A DNA stretch of 64,000 bases, taken from contig CANQHZ010000002.1 in NCBI GenBank assembly GCA_947623805.1, positions 1 to 64,000 on the forward strand, in the 5' to 3' direction. The stretch comes from an uncultured Lachnospiraceae bacterium. GTDB lineage: Bacteria > Bacillota > Clostridia > Lachnospirales > Lachnospiraceae. The position numbers and the translations under genes were made by a program. Positions 1-8,767 of the stretch are shown piece by piece. The notes beneath the pieces are model-generated. The model was given only the letters and a program-made list of their open reading frames with translations. It searched no databases and was not told where the DNA came from. How positions within the stretch are numbered: position 1 is the first letter of the stretch; every line of letters starts with the position of its first letter.

Positions 1-1
1 G

Positions 2-469
2 GCACCGCAGACGGCCACGCCGCTGCTTAGAGAGCATAGGCTGTATCAGGCGGATTGGCTGATTCGCTTTTATAAATTCAGTGTGGACGAGCTTTTAAGT
101 GAGAAAAGGCCCAATTTCAATACACTGCTCGACCCCAAATGCGATTGGGCGCTGCGTCATTTGGAGCAGTTTCCCGTAGAGATAAACAGAGCGGATTACT
201 CAACGTTGCTGCGCGTGCCGGGTATAGGTGTAAAAAGTGCGCAGAGGATATGCAAAGCAAGAAAGAGTGGTGTGCTTTGCTTTGACGACCTCAAAAAAAT
301 GGGAGTGGTGCTTAAACGTGCGCTCTATTTCATAACCTGCGGCGGCAGGATGATGTACAACACGAGAATGGATGAAGACTACATCACCAGAAACCTTTTG
401 TCAGTATATGAAAAGCTGCCGTTTGACCGAGACGGCATGACGTATAAGCAGCTAACTCTGTTTGACTGA
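2..469 (+). CDS. C-terminal part of radical SAM protein linked to DNA repair (TIGR03916-like), truncated by window edge
   Basis: The reading frame is open from base 2, upstream of the first ATG-like start at 83, so the gene begins before the window. The visible part resembles the C-terminus of the putative DNA modification/repair radical SAM family: a PLLREHRLYQADWL stretch, then a helix-hairpin-helix (VPGIGVKSAQRI), a DNA-binding element. The radical SAM CxxxCxxC core would lie outside. The next gene is the usual partner of this family (DUF4130), which supports the call. The substrate is not established for the family as far as I know. Confidence 0.75.
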   Translation, partial: APQTATPLLREHRLYQADWLIRFYKFSVDELLSEKRPNFNTLLDPKCDWALRHLEQFPVEINRADYSTLLRVPGIGVKSAQRICKARKSGVLCFDDLKKMGVVLKRALYFITCGGRMMYNTRMDEDYITRNLLSVYEKLPFDRDGMTYKQLTLFD

Positions 470-476
470 TTTTTTC

Positions 477-500
477 CTAAATTCGGTCGGTTTAGAAAAC
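477..500. repeat. Remnant of the dispersed palindromic repeat family
   Basis: CTAAATTCGGTCGGTTTAGAA closely matches one end of the longer palindromic elements at 22381-22482 and 56168-56271 (CTAAATTCGGACAGTTTAGAA in the latter). Only one arm is present here, just after the stop codon of the radical SAM gene, so it is probably a decayed end. Confidence 0.45.
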
Positions 501-533
501 GCTAAAAAGCCATGAAAGGAAACGGATGCGGTT

Positions 534-1319
534 ATGGCAAATGAAACGGTACTGCTATGCGAAGATACGCTTGACGGAATATTTACAGGCATATATGAGG
601 CGTATCAGTTTAAAAAAGACAATGCGATAGAAAGCCACGATTTAATACATCTTGCCGTAAACGAGCCGCCTGTACAAAGGCTTTTTACCGATTATGTCAA
701 GATAAAATCAGATTTTGAGAAATCCGCAAAAGTATCGCGCACCCTGAAAAAAAGCCTTGGCGGAGTGACATATTATAATCTTTGCCTTGCAGCCTCGGCC
801 GCATTTGAGGATAAAGCCGATGCCGTCTATCATACGGTTGTGCTCGGACTAAAAGAACATGATGCCAACGTACTTGACAGACTTTATGACAGCTATGTCC
901 AAAGCGCTTTTAAATGCTTTAGGGCGGCAGGCAATGAGGTTAATCATTTCATAGAGTTCACGCGTTTTTCAGAGCTGGACAGCGGCATACTGTATGCCAA
1001 AATCAACGCAAAGCACAATATCCTGCCGTTTGTCATGCATCATTTTTCCGACAGACTGCCTGCCAACAACTTTGTCATCTATGATGAGGCGGCGCAGATT
1101 TTCGGACTGCATCCCGGTTTTAAACAGTGGTATCTTGCGCAGGGCTTAGATTTTGATGAAGAATGTATTAATTATTCCAATGCGGAAAAAGAATATCAGG
1201 AGCTGTTCAGACGTTTTTGCGACAGCATAGCCATAGAAGAAAGAAAAAACTTAAGCTTGCAGCAAAGCCTCCTGCCCTTGCGTTTCAGGCCAAATATGAC
1301 GGAATTTAACACAAAATAG
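534..1319 (+). CDS. DUF4130 / TIGR03915-type putative DNA metabolism protein
   Basis: A 261-residue protein resembling the probable DNA metabolism family that is encoded beside the TIGR03916 radical SAM protein; in other organisms it can be fused to a uracil-DNA glycosylase-like domain. The N-terminus (VLLCEDTLDGIFTGIYEAY) and the PDNNFVIYDEA-like region (here PANNFVIYDEA) fit the family. The ATG at 534 follows an AAAGGAAACGG ribosome binding site. It sits 64 bases after the radical SAM gene on the same strand, so the two are probably cotranscribed. The role is inferred from the partnership only. Confidence 0.7.
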   Translation: MANETVLLCEDTLDGIFTGIYEAYQFKKDNAIESHDLIHLAVNEPPVQRLFTDYVKIKSDFEKSAKVSRTLKKSLGGVTYYNLCLAASAAFEDKADAVYHTVVLGLKEHDANVLDRLYDSYVQSAFKCFRAAGNEVNHFIEFTRFSELDSGILYAKINAKHNILPFVMHHFSDRLPANNFVIYDEAAQIFGLHPGFKQWYLAQGLDFDEECINYSNAEKEYQELFRRFCDSIAIEERKNLSLQQSLLPLRFRPNMTEFNTK

Positions 1320-1493
1320 CATAGCGCGCGTTTTTGGGCGCTATTATATGCAGTATGTGCAGGCGTATTCACATATGCGTTTAAAAAGTTTAAAAGTTTG
1401 ATTGTAAATTCATGCGATTTCACGTATACTATATTTTAGTTGAATGTTTAGACTTTTGAAAAGCGGTTTTGTTGTTGAATGGGGGGAACTTCA

Positions 1494-4349
1494 ATGGATA
1501 TAAACCAGGTAATGGGAGAGCTTGACGCGTTGTTTGACGATGAGGGAAAAACCGACCGTATAGGCGCTTTTTTGGAAGAACATATCGCGCTTGCCGCAGC
1601 CGAGCCGGACAACGAGGCGCTGCTTATGCTGTACAACGAGGCTATAGGCTTTTTCAGGGAGACGGGAGAATATGACAAAGCGGTATCAAACTGCTGCAAA
1701 GCGATAGAGCTTGCCGACAACATGAACCTGCAGGGGACACTGCCGTATGCGACTACACTCTTAAATGTAGCCAATGCGCATAGGGCTGCAGGGCTTTTGC
1801 GTGAGTCGCTTGAATATTATGACAGAGTGCTGCCGATATATAATGCCTGTCTGGAACCCGATAATATGTACTATGCGGGCCTATATAACAACATGAGCCT
1901 TTTGTATCAGGAGATGGCGGATTTTAAGTCGGCAAAGGAGTATCTTGAAAAAGCGCTTGACATAGTAATAAAGAAAAAGGATGCGCAGTTTGAAATAGCA
2001 GTCACGCACGCAAATCTTGCCAACACTTGCATAGAGCTCGGAGAAGATGATGAGGCAAAAGCGCGTGCCGAGGAAGCCATAAGGATTTTCGAGGAGATAG
2101 GCGTGGATGATGCCCACTACAGCGCTGCGCTCTCCGCGCTGGGCAGTCTGTATTACATGGACAAAAATTACAAGGCGGCCTGCGAAGTCATGGAAAAGAG
2201 CAGAGACTGCGTAGCAAAATATCTGGGAACCAATAACATACAGTATCAGCGGTTAAGCGAAAACATAGCGATAATCAAAGCAAAGCTTGAAGCGGAACAG
2301 CCACATCAGACAGAAAGTCCCGAAGAAAAGCAGCAGGAAGAAGTCTTGAAAGAAAATGAGCCCCGGCAAAATGCGTCAGACTTGGCAGAGCATGATACGC
2401 CGCAGGATGTAGTCGTTCTGGCTGAGAATGAGCAGGTACAGGATGAAGCAGTTTCGGAAGAAGGCAGCTCGTTAAACGAGACGGGTAATGCCGAAGAAGG
2501 TCAGCTTGTGCAGGAGGAAACAGTCTCGGCAGAAAATGAGACGCCGCAAGAGGAAGAAGCCGTTGCGGAAAGTCTATCTGCGCAGGAAGAAGCAGTTTCG
2601 GAAGAAAGCAGTCAGTCGCAGGATGAATCGGCCTTTATGGAATGTGAACCGTCGCAGGAGGAAGTCTCCCACGCAGAGGAGGTGCTACAGTCCCCTGAGC
2701 CTCAATCGGCTCCGTTGTTTGTACATGAGGATTTGACGCCTCAGATTACAGGTCTCGAGTTGTGCCGCAGATACTACGAGGAATACGGCAAACCTATGAT
2801 AGCCGAAAAATTTCCCGAATATGAGAAAAGGATAGCAGTAGGTCTTGTCGGAAAAGGCTCCGATTGTTTCGGCTTTGATGATAAGCAGTCCGCCGACCAT
2901 GATTTTGGACCGCGCTTTGTCATGTGGCTCACGAAAGAAACTTATGAACGCATAGGTGCGCAGCTCCAGCGCGCGTATGACGAGCTGCCGACTGAATATC
3001 TCGGTTATACGCGCAATGAAACCTTTCATGGCAAAGACCGCGCAGGCGTTATGATTATAGAGGATTTTTACAAAAATATTCTGGGTTACAATCTTTTTGA
3101 GGTACTTGCACAAAATGACAATAAAGAAAACTTAAGCACGATTAAATGCTGGCTTGCCATACATGACTATGCGCTTGCCGCCGCTGTAAACGGCGAAGTA
3201 TTCAGGGACGACGAAGGAATATTTACCGAATATAGAAACCGTCTGCTGAAATATTACCCCAAACCTGTTTGGTATAGGAAAATCGCGCAGGCGTGCGCCA
3301 TGTTCTCTCAAAGCGGGCAGTATAATCTCCCACGGATGCAGCGGCGCGGACAACTTGTATCGGCAGAGCTGGCAAAAGCCGAGTGTATGCGATATGCCAT
3401 GAAGCTCACATATTTGCTGAATATGAAATACTCGCCGCATGACAAATGGCTGTTTAAGGGATTGCCCCACAAGCCCGAGATGTGTGTCGAAAGCTTTGAC
3501 GGCAGCAAATTTGATGTAGCAAGTCTGGTTGAAAAAATGAGTACGTTGTCAGTGTCGCCAAAAGATGAGCAGGAGCTTGCCGTCACGGTAGAGGCACTTG
3601 CCGTAATATTTGCCAATGAGCTTGAAAGACTAAACATTATAGGTGAAAGCAACGTGTATCTCGATGCGAATACAGCCGAGCTTACGGCTAAAAGCGATGC
3701 GCTTTTGACGGCGGTAATGGCTGAAACGCCCGTGGTGTCGGCACTTTCGCTTTCGATAGCAAAGGCGGAGTTTGAGGCGTTTGACAAGGTTCAGAACGAA
3801 GGCGGCAGAGCAAGCTGTCAAAATGACTGGCCCACATTCAAGGTGATGCGCATGAGCCAGTATATGACTTGGAGCGAGGATATGCTTTTGCAGTATTTGT
3901 ATGAGTTCAAGACAAACTATGCAAACGGCAGAAACATGATAGAGGAGAAATATGCCCGCATGATGGAGTCAACGGCGCCGCTGGAATATGCGCGTTTTTC
4001 CGATTTACTTCCGCCTATTTCCGAGGAAAAGAAAAACATCATAGAAAATATTGTGCGGCTGCAGGTGCGTGATATGGAGGATTTTGCCAAACGTTACCCA
4101 AGGCTTGCGGGAAACGCAAGGATTATCCACACAAGGGACGACCTCCCGTATGACACGTCTTACGAAACATATTTGCGGGGCGAGCTTGGCACATATTCGG
4201 ACAAAATGCTTGACATGTACGGTCGATATATAGTATCGCACGCCCAATCAGGCAAAAATGTAGCGCAGGAAATTATGGGAAATACCATACGTTTTTATGG
4301 CTATAAGACTTTTGATGAGGCAGAGAAAAACATTGATGAACGCGGCTGA
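1494..4349 (+). CDS. TPR - DUF4037 - DUF4125 fusion protein
   Basis: About 951 residues. The start is placed at ATG 1494, after a GGGGGGAAC ribosome binding site, rather than at 1479, which has none. Residues about 15-265 are tetratricopeptide repeats (YNNMSLLYQEM, YATTLLNVANAH). Residues about 280-405 form an acidic, Q/E/S-rich low-complexity linker with repeated EEAVSEES-like units. Then comes a DUF4037 nucleotidyltransferase-like region (GKGSDCFGFDD, DHDFGPRF) and a C-terminal DUF4125 region (SQYMTWSEDMLLQYLYEF, IIHTRDDLPYDTSYETYLRGEL). DUF4037 and DUF4125 proteins are common in gut Clostridia, but I know of no proven function. The TPR part probably mediates protein contacts. The stop is 36 bases before trpS. 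Confidence 0.7.
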   Translation: MDINQVMGELDALFDDEGKTDRIGAFLEEHIALAAAEPDNEALLMLYNEAIGFFRETGEYDKAVSNCCKAIELADNMNLQGTLPYATTLLNVANAHRAAGLLRESLEYYDRVLPIYNACLEPDNMYYAGLYNNMSLLYQEMADFKSAKEYLEKALDIVIKKKDAQFEIAVTHANLANTCIELGEDDEAKARAEEAIRIFEEIGVDDAHYSAALSALGSLYYMDKNYKAACEVMEKSRDCVAKYLGTNNIQYQRLSENIAIIKAKLEAEQPHQTESPEEKQQEEVLKENEPRQNASDLAEHDTPQDVVVLAENEQVQDEAVSEEGSSLNETGNAEEGQLVQEETVSAENETPQEEEAVAESLSAQEEAVSEESSQSQDESAFMECEPSQEEVSHAEEVLQSPEPQSAPLFVHEDLTPQITGLELCRRYYEEYGKPMIAEKFPEYEKRIAVGLVGKGSDCFGFDDKQSADHDFGPRFVMWLTKETYERIGAQLQRAYDELPTEYLGYTRNETFHGKDRAGVMIIEDFYKNILGYNLFEVLAQNDNKENLSTIKCWLAIHDYALAAAVNGEVFRDDEGIFTEYRNRLLKYYPKPVWYRKIAQACAMFSQSGQYNLPRMQRRGQLVSAELAKAECMRYAMKLTYLLNMKYSPHDKWLFKGLPHKPEMCVESFDGSKFDVASLVEKMSTLSVSPKDEQELAVTVEALAVIFANELERLNIIGESNVYLDANTAELTAKSDALLTAVMAETPVVSALSLSIAKAEFEAFDKVQNEGGRASCQNDWPTFKVMRMSQYMTWSEDMLLQYLYEFKTNYANGRNMIEEKYARMMESTAPLEYARFSDLLPPISEEKKNIIENIVRLQVRDMEDFAKRYPRLAGNARIIHTRDDLPYDTSYETYLRGELGTYSDKMLDMYGRYIVSHAQSGKNVAQEIMGNTIRFYGYKTFDEAEKNIDERG

Positions 4350-4385
4350 AAAATGATAAAGAAGATTTGAAGGAGAATAAAAAGA

Positions 4386-5480
4386 ATGAGTAAAATAATA
4401 CTAACGGGTGACAGACCTACGGGACGACTTCATATAGGACATTATGTAGGTTCGCTGAGGCGCAGGGTGGAGCTGCAAAACTCCGGCGAATATGATAAAA
4501 CCTATATAATGATAGCGGATGCGCAGGCGCTTACCGACAACATAGATAATCCTGAAAAGGTACGCCAAAATGTCATAGAAGTAGCGCTTGATTATCTTGC
4601 GTGCGGTTTGGACCCCGCCAAGTCTACGCTGTTTATACAATCGCAGATTTCAGAGCTGTGCGAGCTTACATTTTACTATATGGATTTGGTGACTGTGTCG
4701 CGTCTGCAGCGTAATCCCACTGTGAAAAATGAAATACAGCTCAGGAATTTTGAGGCGAGTATACCGGTAGGATTTTTTACATATCCCATAAGTCAGGCGG
4801 CTGATATAACTTTCTGTAAAGCGACGACTGTGCCGGTAGGCGAGGACCAGCTCCCCATGATTGAGCAGACAAAGGAAATAGTACACAAGTTCAACTCAAT
4901 CTATGCGCCCGAAAATCCCGTGCTTGTAGACCCGCAGGCGCTCATACCGGAGGCGGAGGCGTGTAAACGTCTGCCCGGCACTGACGGCAAGGCAAAAATG
5001 AGCAAGTCGCTGGGTAACTGCATATATCTTGCGGACACTGCCGATGAGGTAAAGGCTAAGGTAATGAGTATGTACACGGACCCGCTGCATCTGCAGGTGA
5101 GTGACCCGGGACATATCGAGGGCAACACGGTATTTACATATCTGGATGCTTTTGCAAAGGATGAGCATTTTGAGCGTTATCTGCCCGATTATGCCAATCT
5201 GGACGAGCTAAAGGCTCACTACATGCGAGGCGGCCTTGGCGATGTCAAGGTAAAGAAGTTTTTGAATAATGTACTTCAGGAGGAGCTTGAGCCAATCAGA
5301 AACAGGCGATTGGAGTTTGCAAAGGACATTCCTGAAATTTACAATATACTGAAAAAAGGCTCGGATACGGCGAGAGAAGTAGCGGCCCAGACACTTTCGG
5401 AAGTAAAGCATGCCATGAAAATAGACTATTTTGCCGATACGGAGCTTATAAAGTCCCAGAGTGAGAGATATTCTAAATGA
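4386..5480 (+). CDS. trpS: Tryptophanyl-tRNA synthetase
   Basis: A class I aminoacyl-tRNA synthetase charging tRNA-Trp in the cytoplasm. The HIGH-type motif is [11 protein letters not shown] near the N-terminus and the KMSKS loop is [11 protein letters not shown] near residue 205. At 364 residues it is close to the usual length of bacterial TrpRS. The ATG follows GAAGGAG. No T-box leader is visible in the 36 bases between it and the TPR gene. A 12-base direct repeat (TTCTAAATGAAC) spans the stop codon, and a strong terminator follows. Confidence 0.95.
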   Translation: MSKIILTGDRPTGRLHIGHYVGSLRRRVELQNSGEYDKTYIMIADAQALTDNIDNPEKVRQNVIEVALDYLACGLDPAKSTLFIQSQISELCELTFYYMDLVTVSRLQRNPTVKNEIQLRNFEASIPVGFFTYPISQAADITFCKATTVPVGEDQLPMIEQTKEIVHKFNSIYAPENPVLVDPQALIPEAEACKRLPGTDGKAKMSKSLGNCIYLADTADEVKAKVMSMYTDPLHLQVSDPGHIEGNTVFTYLDAFAKDEHFERYLPDYANLDELKAHYMRGGLGDVKVKKFLNNVLQEELEPIRNRRLEFAKDIPEIYNILKKGSDTAREVAAQTLSEVKHAMKIDYFADTELIKSQSERYSK

Positions 5481-5495
5481 ACTTCTAAATGAACT

Positions 5496-5535
5496 GTATA
5501 CAAAAATCGCCGCATTCGCGGCGATTTTTGTGTAC
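5496..5535 (+). terminator. Intrinsic terminator after trpS
   Basis: An 18-base-pair hairpin with an ATTC loop (stem core CAAAAATCGCCGC / GCGGCGATTTTTG). The T-run is contained in the right arm, and the matching A-run makes it potentially bidirectional. It separates trpS from the Pel-like operon. Confidence 0.9.
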
Positions 5536-5603
5536 AATATCCGAAAAAATTAATATAAATATATGCATTTTACATAGAAATTAATGAAATGCGCCAAATT
5601 AGG

Positions 5604-5632
5604 TAGAATATTAACGAAAAACACTGTATAAT
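5604..5632 (+). promoter_or_regulatory. Candidate sigma-A promoter of the Pel-like operon
   Basis: A consensus -10 TATAAT at 5627-5632 with a weak -35 TAGAAT 17 bases upstream. It lies about 60 bases before the TTG start of the pelD-like gene, inside an AT-rich region after the trpS terminator. The weak -35 might point to an activator. Confidence 0.5.
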
Positions 5633-5692
5633 AATGATTAAATATATAAAAATTTACTATTAACAGACAATTAAAAAGCGAGGAAAGTTAAT

Positions 5693-7795
5693 TTGGAAGC
5701 TCTGGTATTAGGAAATCTTAAGTACATTGGAAATGACTTTTTGGAAGTGCTTGCGGAGCGCGCCAAGACAGTAGTATGCGGAAGCGATATTGATGGATTG
5801 TCTTTCAAAAACGTTTCCGTTTATGATTATGAAATCAATCAGCCTGAATTTGACAAAATGTTTATGACTTTTGAGTTTGATTACATAATTTATATGTCTT
5901 GGGGATTGGGAGGCAAGGCATATGAGGAGCTTAAATATCTTGACAGGATTTTTGAAATGTGCGGCAGGAAAAAGAAGACAAAGCTTATATACGTTCAGTC
6001 GCAAAAAAGCGCTGCGGTTTCCTGGAAAGATATGTATGATGTGGTAGAAAAAGCAGGCAGCGAGCTTTGCAGGCAGTTCTGCGATAAAGGCGGGAGCGTA
6101 GTCAGGCTCATGGTGCCTTATCTTGTGTCAGGAAAGGAATGTCCAGCGGGGCTTTTGGCGCTATATGACGGACTTACGCAGAAAAAACAGTTTACTACAG
6201 TGCTTAGTGACAACAGCATAGTTGATTTTTTGTTCGTCAGTGATTTGGCATGGTTTGTCCGCGCGGTAATGGATGAGGATGAGAGCGGATATACGGAGTG
6301 TGTGCTTGGCGGCGGCAATGATATGACTGTAAAGGATTGGCTATACATCGTAGAGCGTTCCGCGGGGATAAAGGAATACGACATAAACGAGAACTACGGC
6401 ACGATATGTTTTGACGGGGAGAGTGACGCGGAGGCGGAAGAAAAACGTCGCTACATACGCAAACGTTATGGATGGTTTCCGAAGGAGAGCGTAGAAGACA
6501 GCATAGACAGATGGTACAGAGCGTATCGCGAGCTTGAAAAGCCTAAAGAACTGACGTTGAAGGAGAGGCTTGTTTCAGGCGAGTTTGCGAGTATAAAGGA
6601 AAAAATAGTTAATTGCTCTGAGATAGTCATACTGTTTTTGCTGTGTGAAGTGCTTACATATGCGACGAGAGGCATGGAGCTCGTTGATTTTGCGGATTTT
6701 CGGTTGTTCTTTGTGGCGATAGCGGGTACGATGTACGGGCTGCGCTATGGCATTGCGGCGTCGATAGCGGCGTGTGTCATGTACTTTATCAGCCTGAGCG
6801 CGGGGTCAAGCTGGCAGATACAATTCTATAATATCATAAACTGGCTGCCGTTTGCCACTTATGTGCTCATGGGCGCTATATCAGGTTACACTAAGGATAA
6901 GTACATGGACGAGTTAAAGAGCCTCCAGAAAAGCCAGAAGATTATAGAGGACAAATACGGCTATTTAAACGAGCTTTACACCAAGACCCTTGAAAACAAA
7001 GAAAGTTTCAGCAATCAGATAGTAAACTACAAAAACAGTTTCGGACGCATTTATGCCGCAACAAAGCAGCTCAATTCAATGCGTTCGAGCGAGATTTTTT
7101 ATCATGCCATAACTGTGTTGGAAGATATGCTGGAGACGCAGAGCGTAGCCATATATTCACTTGACGGCGGGCAATTCGCGCGTCTTAATGCGTGCTCACG
7201 CAGGCTTATGAGCGTGCTTACCAAGTCGCTGCGTCTCAGCGATATACCTGACTGCAGACAGGCGCTTGAATCGGGCGAGTCATGGGTAAACCGTGAAATG
7301 ATTGCGGGTCAGCCTGACTATGCGGCGGGCATATATAAGGAAGGGCGGCTTATGGGAATCATCACTATACAGCAGGCAAGATATGACCAGATGAGCATGG
7401 AGTATATGAACCGTTTCAATATCATATCAGGGCTTATCTCCGATTCGCTGATACGTGCGGCGGATTATCAGGAAATGTCGGAGCGTGAGGTTATGCTGGA
7501 AAATACCAAGCTTATGAAGTACAGCTTTTTCTCAAAGGAGGTCGAATCTTATAAGCAGCTCAGCGACAATAATCAGGCAAGCTATATTCTGTTGAAAGTT
7601 GATACGGGCGACAGAGATTACGCCGCAATGAGCAGAAGACTTATAGGAATCACACGTAAAAATGATATTATGGGCATAGGCTCGGACGGCAAGGTATACA
7701 TACTTATGACCCAGGCTGACATGGACAGTCTGGAAATAATAAAACGCCGTTTCGAGATTGGAGGCGTGAAGATGCAGGTAGTAAACAATATTTAA
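5693..7795 (+). CDS. pelD: PelD-like c-di-GMP receptor fused to an N-terminal SDR/epimerase-like domain
   Basis: 700 residues, TTG start after GAGGAAAG. Residues 1-280 look like an NAD-dependent epimerase/SDR fold with degraded motifs (LVLGNLKYIG, and YDVVEK where YxxxK is expected). Residues about 305-400 contain about four membrane helices, followed by a coiled coil (~405-450), a GAF region (~455-595) and a short degenerate GGDEF remnant. The remnant holds RKND, then five residues, then SDGKV where GGDEF would be. That is exactly the spacing of the RxxD inhibitory site that binds c-di-GMP in Pseudomonas PelD. It is therefore probably the receptor that activates polymer export, with no cyclase activity. 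It is the first gene of the operon, and the SDR fusion is unlike the Pseudomonas architecture. Confidence 0.8.
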   Translation: MEALVLGNLKYIGNDFLEVLAERAKTVVCGSDIDGLSFKNVSVYDYEINQPEFDKMFMTFEFDYIIYMSWGLGGKAYEELKYLDRIFEMCGRKKKTKLIYVQSQKSAAVSWKDMYDVVEKAGSELCRQFCDKGGSVVRLMVPYLVSGKECPAGLLALYDGLTQKKQFTTVLSDNSIVDFLFVSDLAWFVRAVMDEDESGYTECVLGGGNDMTVKDWLYIVERSAGIKEYDINENYGTICFDGESDAEAEEKRRYIRKRYGWFPKESVEDSIDRWYRAYRELEKPKELTLKERLVSGEFASIKEKIVNCSEIVILFLLCEVLTYATRGMELVDFADFRLFFVAIAGTMYGLRYGIAASIAACVMYFISLSAGSSWQIQFYNIINWLPFATYVLMGAISGYTKDKYMDELKSLQKSQKIIEDKYGYLNELYTKTLENKESFSNQIVNYKNSFGRIYAATKQLNSMRSSEIFYHAITVLEDMLETQSVAIYSLDGGQFARLNACSRRLMSVLTKSLRLSDIPDCRQALESGESWVNREMIAGQPDYAAGIYKEGRLMGIITIQQARYDQMSMEYMNRFNIISGLISDSLIRAADYQEMSEREVMLENTKLMKYSFFSKEVESYKQLSDNNQASYILLKVDTGDRDYAAMSRRLIGITRKNDIMGIGSDGKVYILMTQADMDSLEIIKRRFEIGGVKMQVVNNI

Positions 7796-7815
7796 GAAAA
7801 GAATCGCGGTAAAAT

Positions 7816-8727
7816 ATGTTTATATTAATAATTTTGTTGATAGTACACGTTATAATCTGCATACTGGCATGGCTTGCAAAGCGGGGGGATGACAGTCTGG
7901 TCCTCGAAAATCTTATGCCTATCGTGATTGCCGTGCCGTTTTTCGGGGCGCTTGCTTTTGCGCTGCGGTATCGGATGGTTAAGAAAGCAAAAGCCAAGAG
8001 GCGTGAGATTGGCCTTGAGGACTTCAATGTCATAACGGGACATTACAAGAGAATAGAGGTTGACGATAACGCTGACGTGGAGGTCGTCCCGCTTGAGGAG
8101 GCGCTTGCCGTAAACGACTCTAAAACAAGACATTCACTTATGCTTAATATCCTGCACGGCTCTCCCGAAGAACACATAGATATGCTGCAGAAAGCACGAA
8201 ACAGCAATGATACAGAGGTAACACACTATGCCACTACCATGATGATGGAGATACTCACTGACTATGAGACAAATCTCCAAAATTATGAAAAGCGGCGCAG
8301 TGAAGAAAAAGAGTACGGCGATGAAACCGACAAAAACCTGCTCAAAGAATATATCGAATATTTAAACCGCTTTATAGAGTCAGGGCTTGTGAGCGGAGCA
8401 ATAGAGCGTGAATATCGGCAGCGTCTGGCCTCGCTGTGTGAGGAATACGAGCAGAGCGGGGAGAGCATGGGCAGGCTTATCTTCATAAGCATCAGGAATT
8501 ATCTGCAGCTTGGCGACAATGACAATGCCCGCGTTCATCTGCAGAGAGCGGCGGAGGAATATCGCAACGATGAGAGAGTGCTGCTGCTCTACGGGCAGTA
8601 TTTTGACGGCATGCATGATTATGCCTCTATACATAATATGATTACCTACATAGATGAAAACGACATTTATCTTAGCCGTGAGGGCAGAGAGTGGATTGAA
8701 TTTTGGGGCGGTGCAAGGCCTGTGTAA
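7816..8727 (+). CDS. pelE: PelE-like membrane protein with TPR-type helices
   Basis: 303 residues with two N-terminal membrane helices (residues about 1-22 and 34-52), then a charged segment and a long helical region resembling tetratricopeptide repeats (DNARVHLQRAAEEYRNDERVLLLYGQYF). Pseudomonas PelE has the same layout and binds PelD and PelG. Identity rests on architecture and position (20 bases after pelD, upstream of pelF and pelG) rather than on diagnostic motifs. It would act at the membrane as scaffold of the synthase complex. Confidence 0.65.
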   Translation: MFILIILLIVHVIICILAWLAKRGDDSLVLENLMPIVIAVPFFGALAFALRYRMVKKAKAKRREIGLEDFNVITGHYKRIEVDDNADVEVVPLEEALAVNDSKTRHSLMLNILHGSPEEHIDMLQKARNSNDTEVTHYATTMMMEILTDYETNLQNYEKRRSEEKEYGDETDKNLLKEYIEYLNRFIESGLVSGAIEREYRQRLASLCEEYEQSGESMGRLIFISIRNYLQLGDNDNARVHLQRAAEEYRNDERVLLLYGQYFDGMHDYASIHNMITYIDENDIYLSREGREWIEFWGGARPV

Positions 8728-8767
8728 GATTTAAAAATTCCGCAGAGCAAAATTATGGGTGATTAGT

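Noticed and set aside
1321-1344. Terminator ATAGCGC...GCGCTAT after the DUF4130 gene
   Set aside because: A 7-bp stem is present but no T-run follows it; too weak to call.
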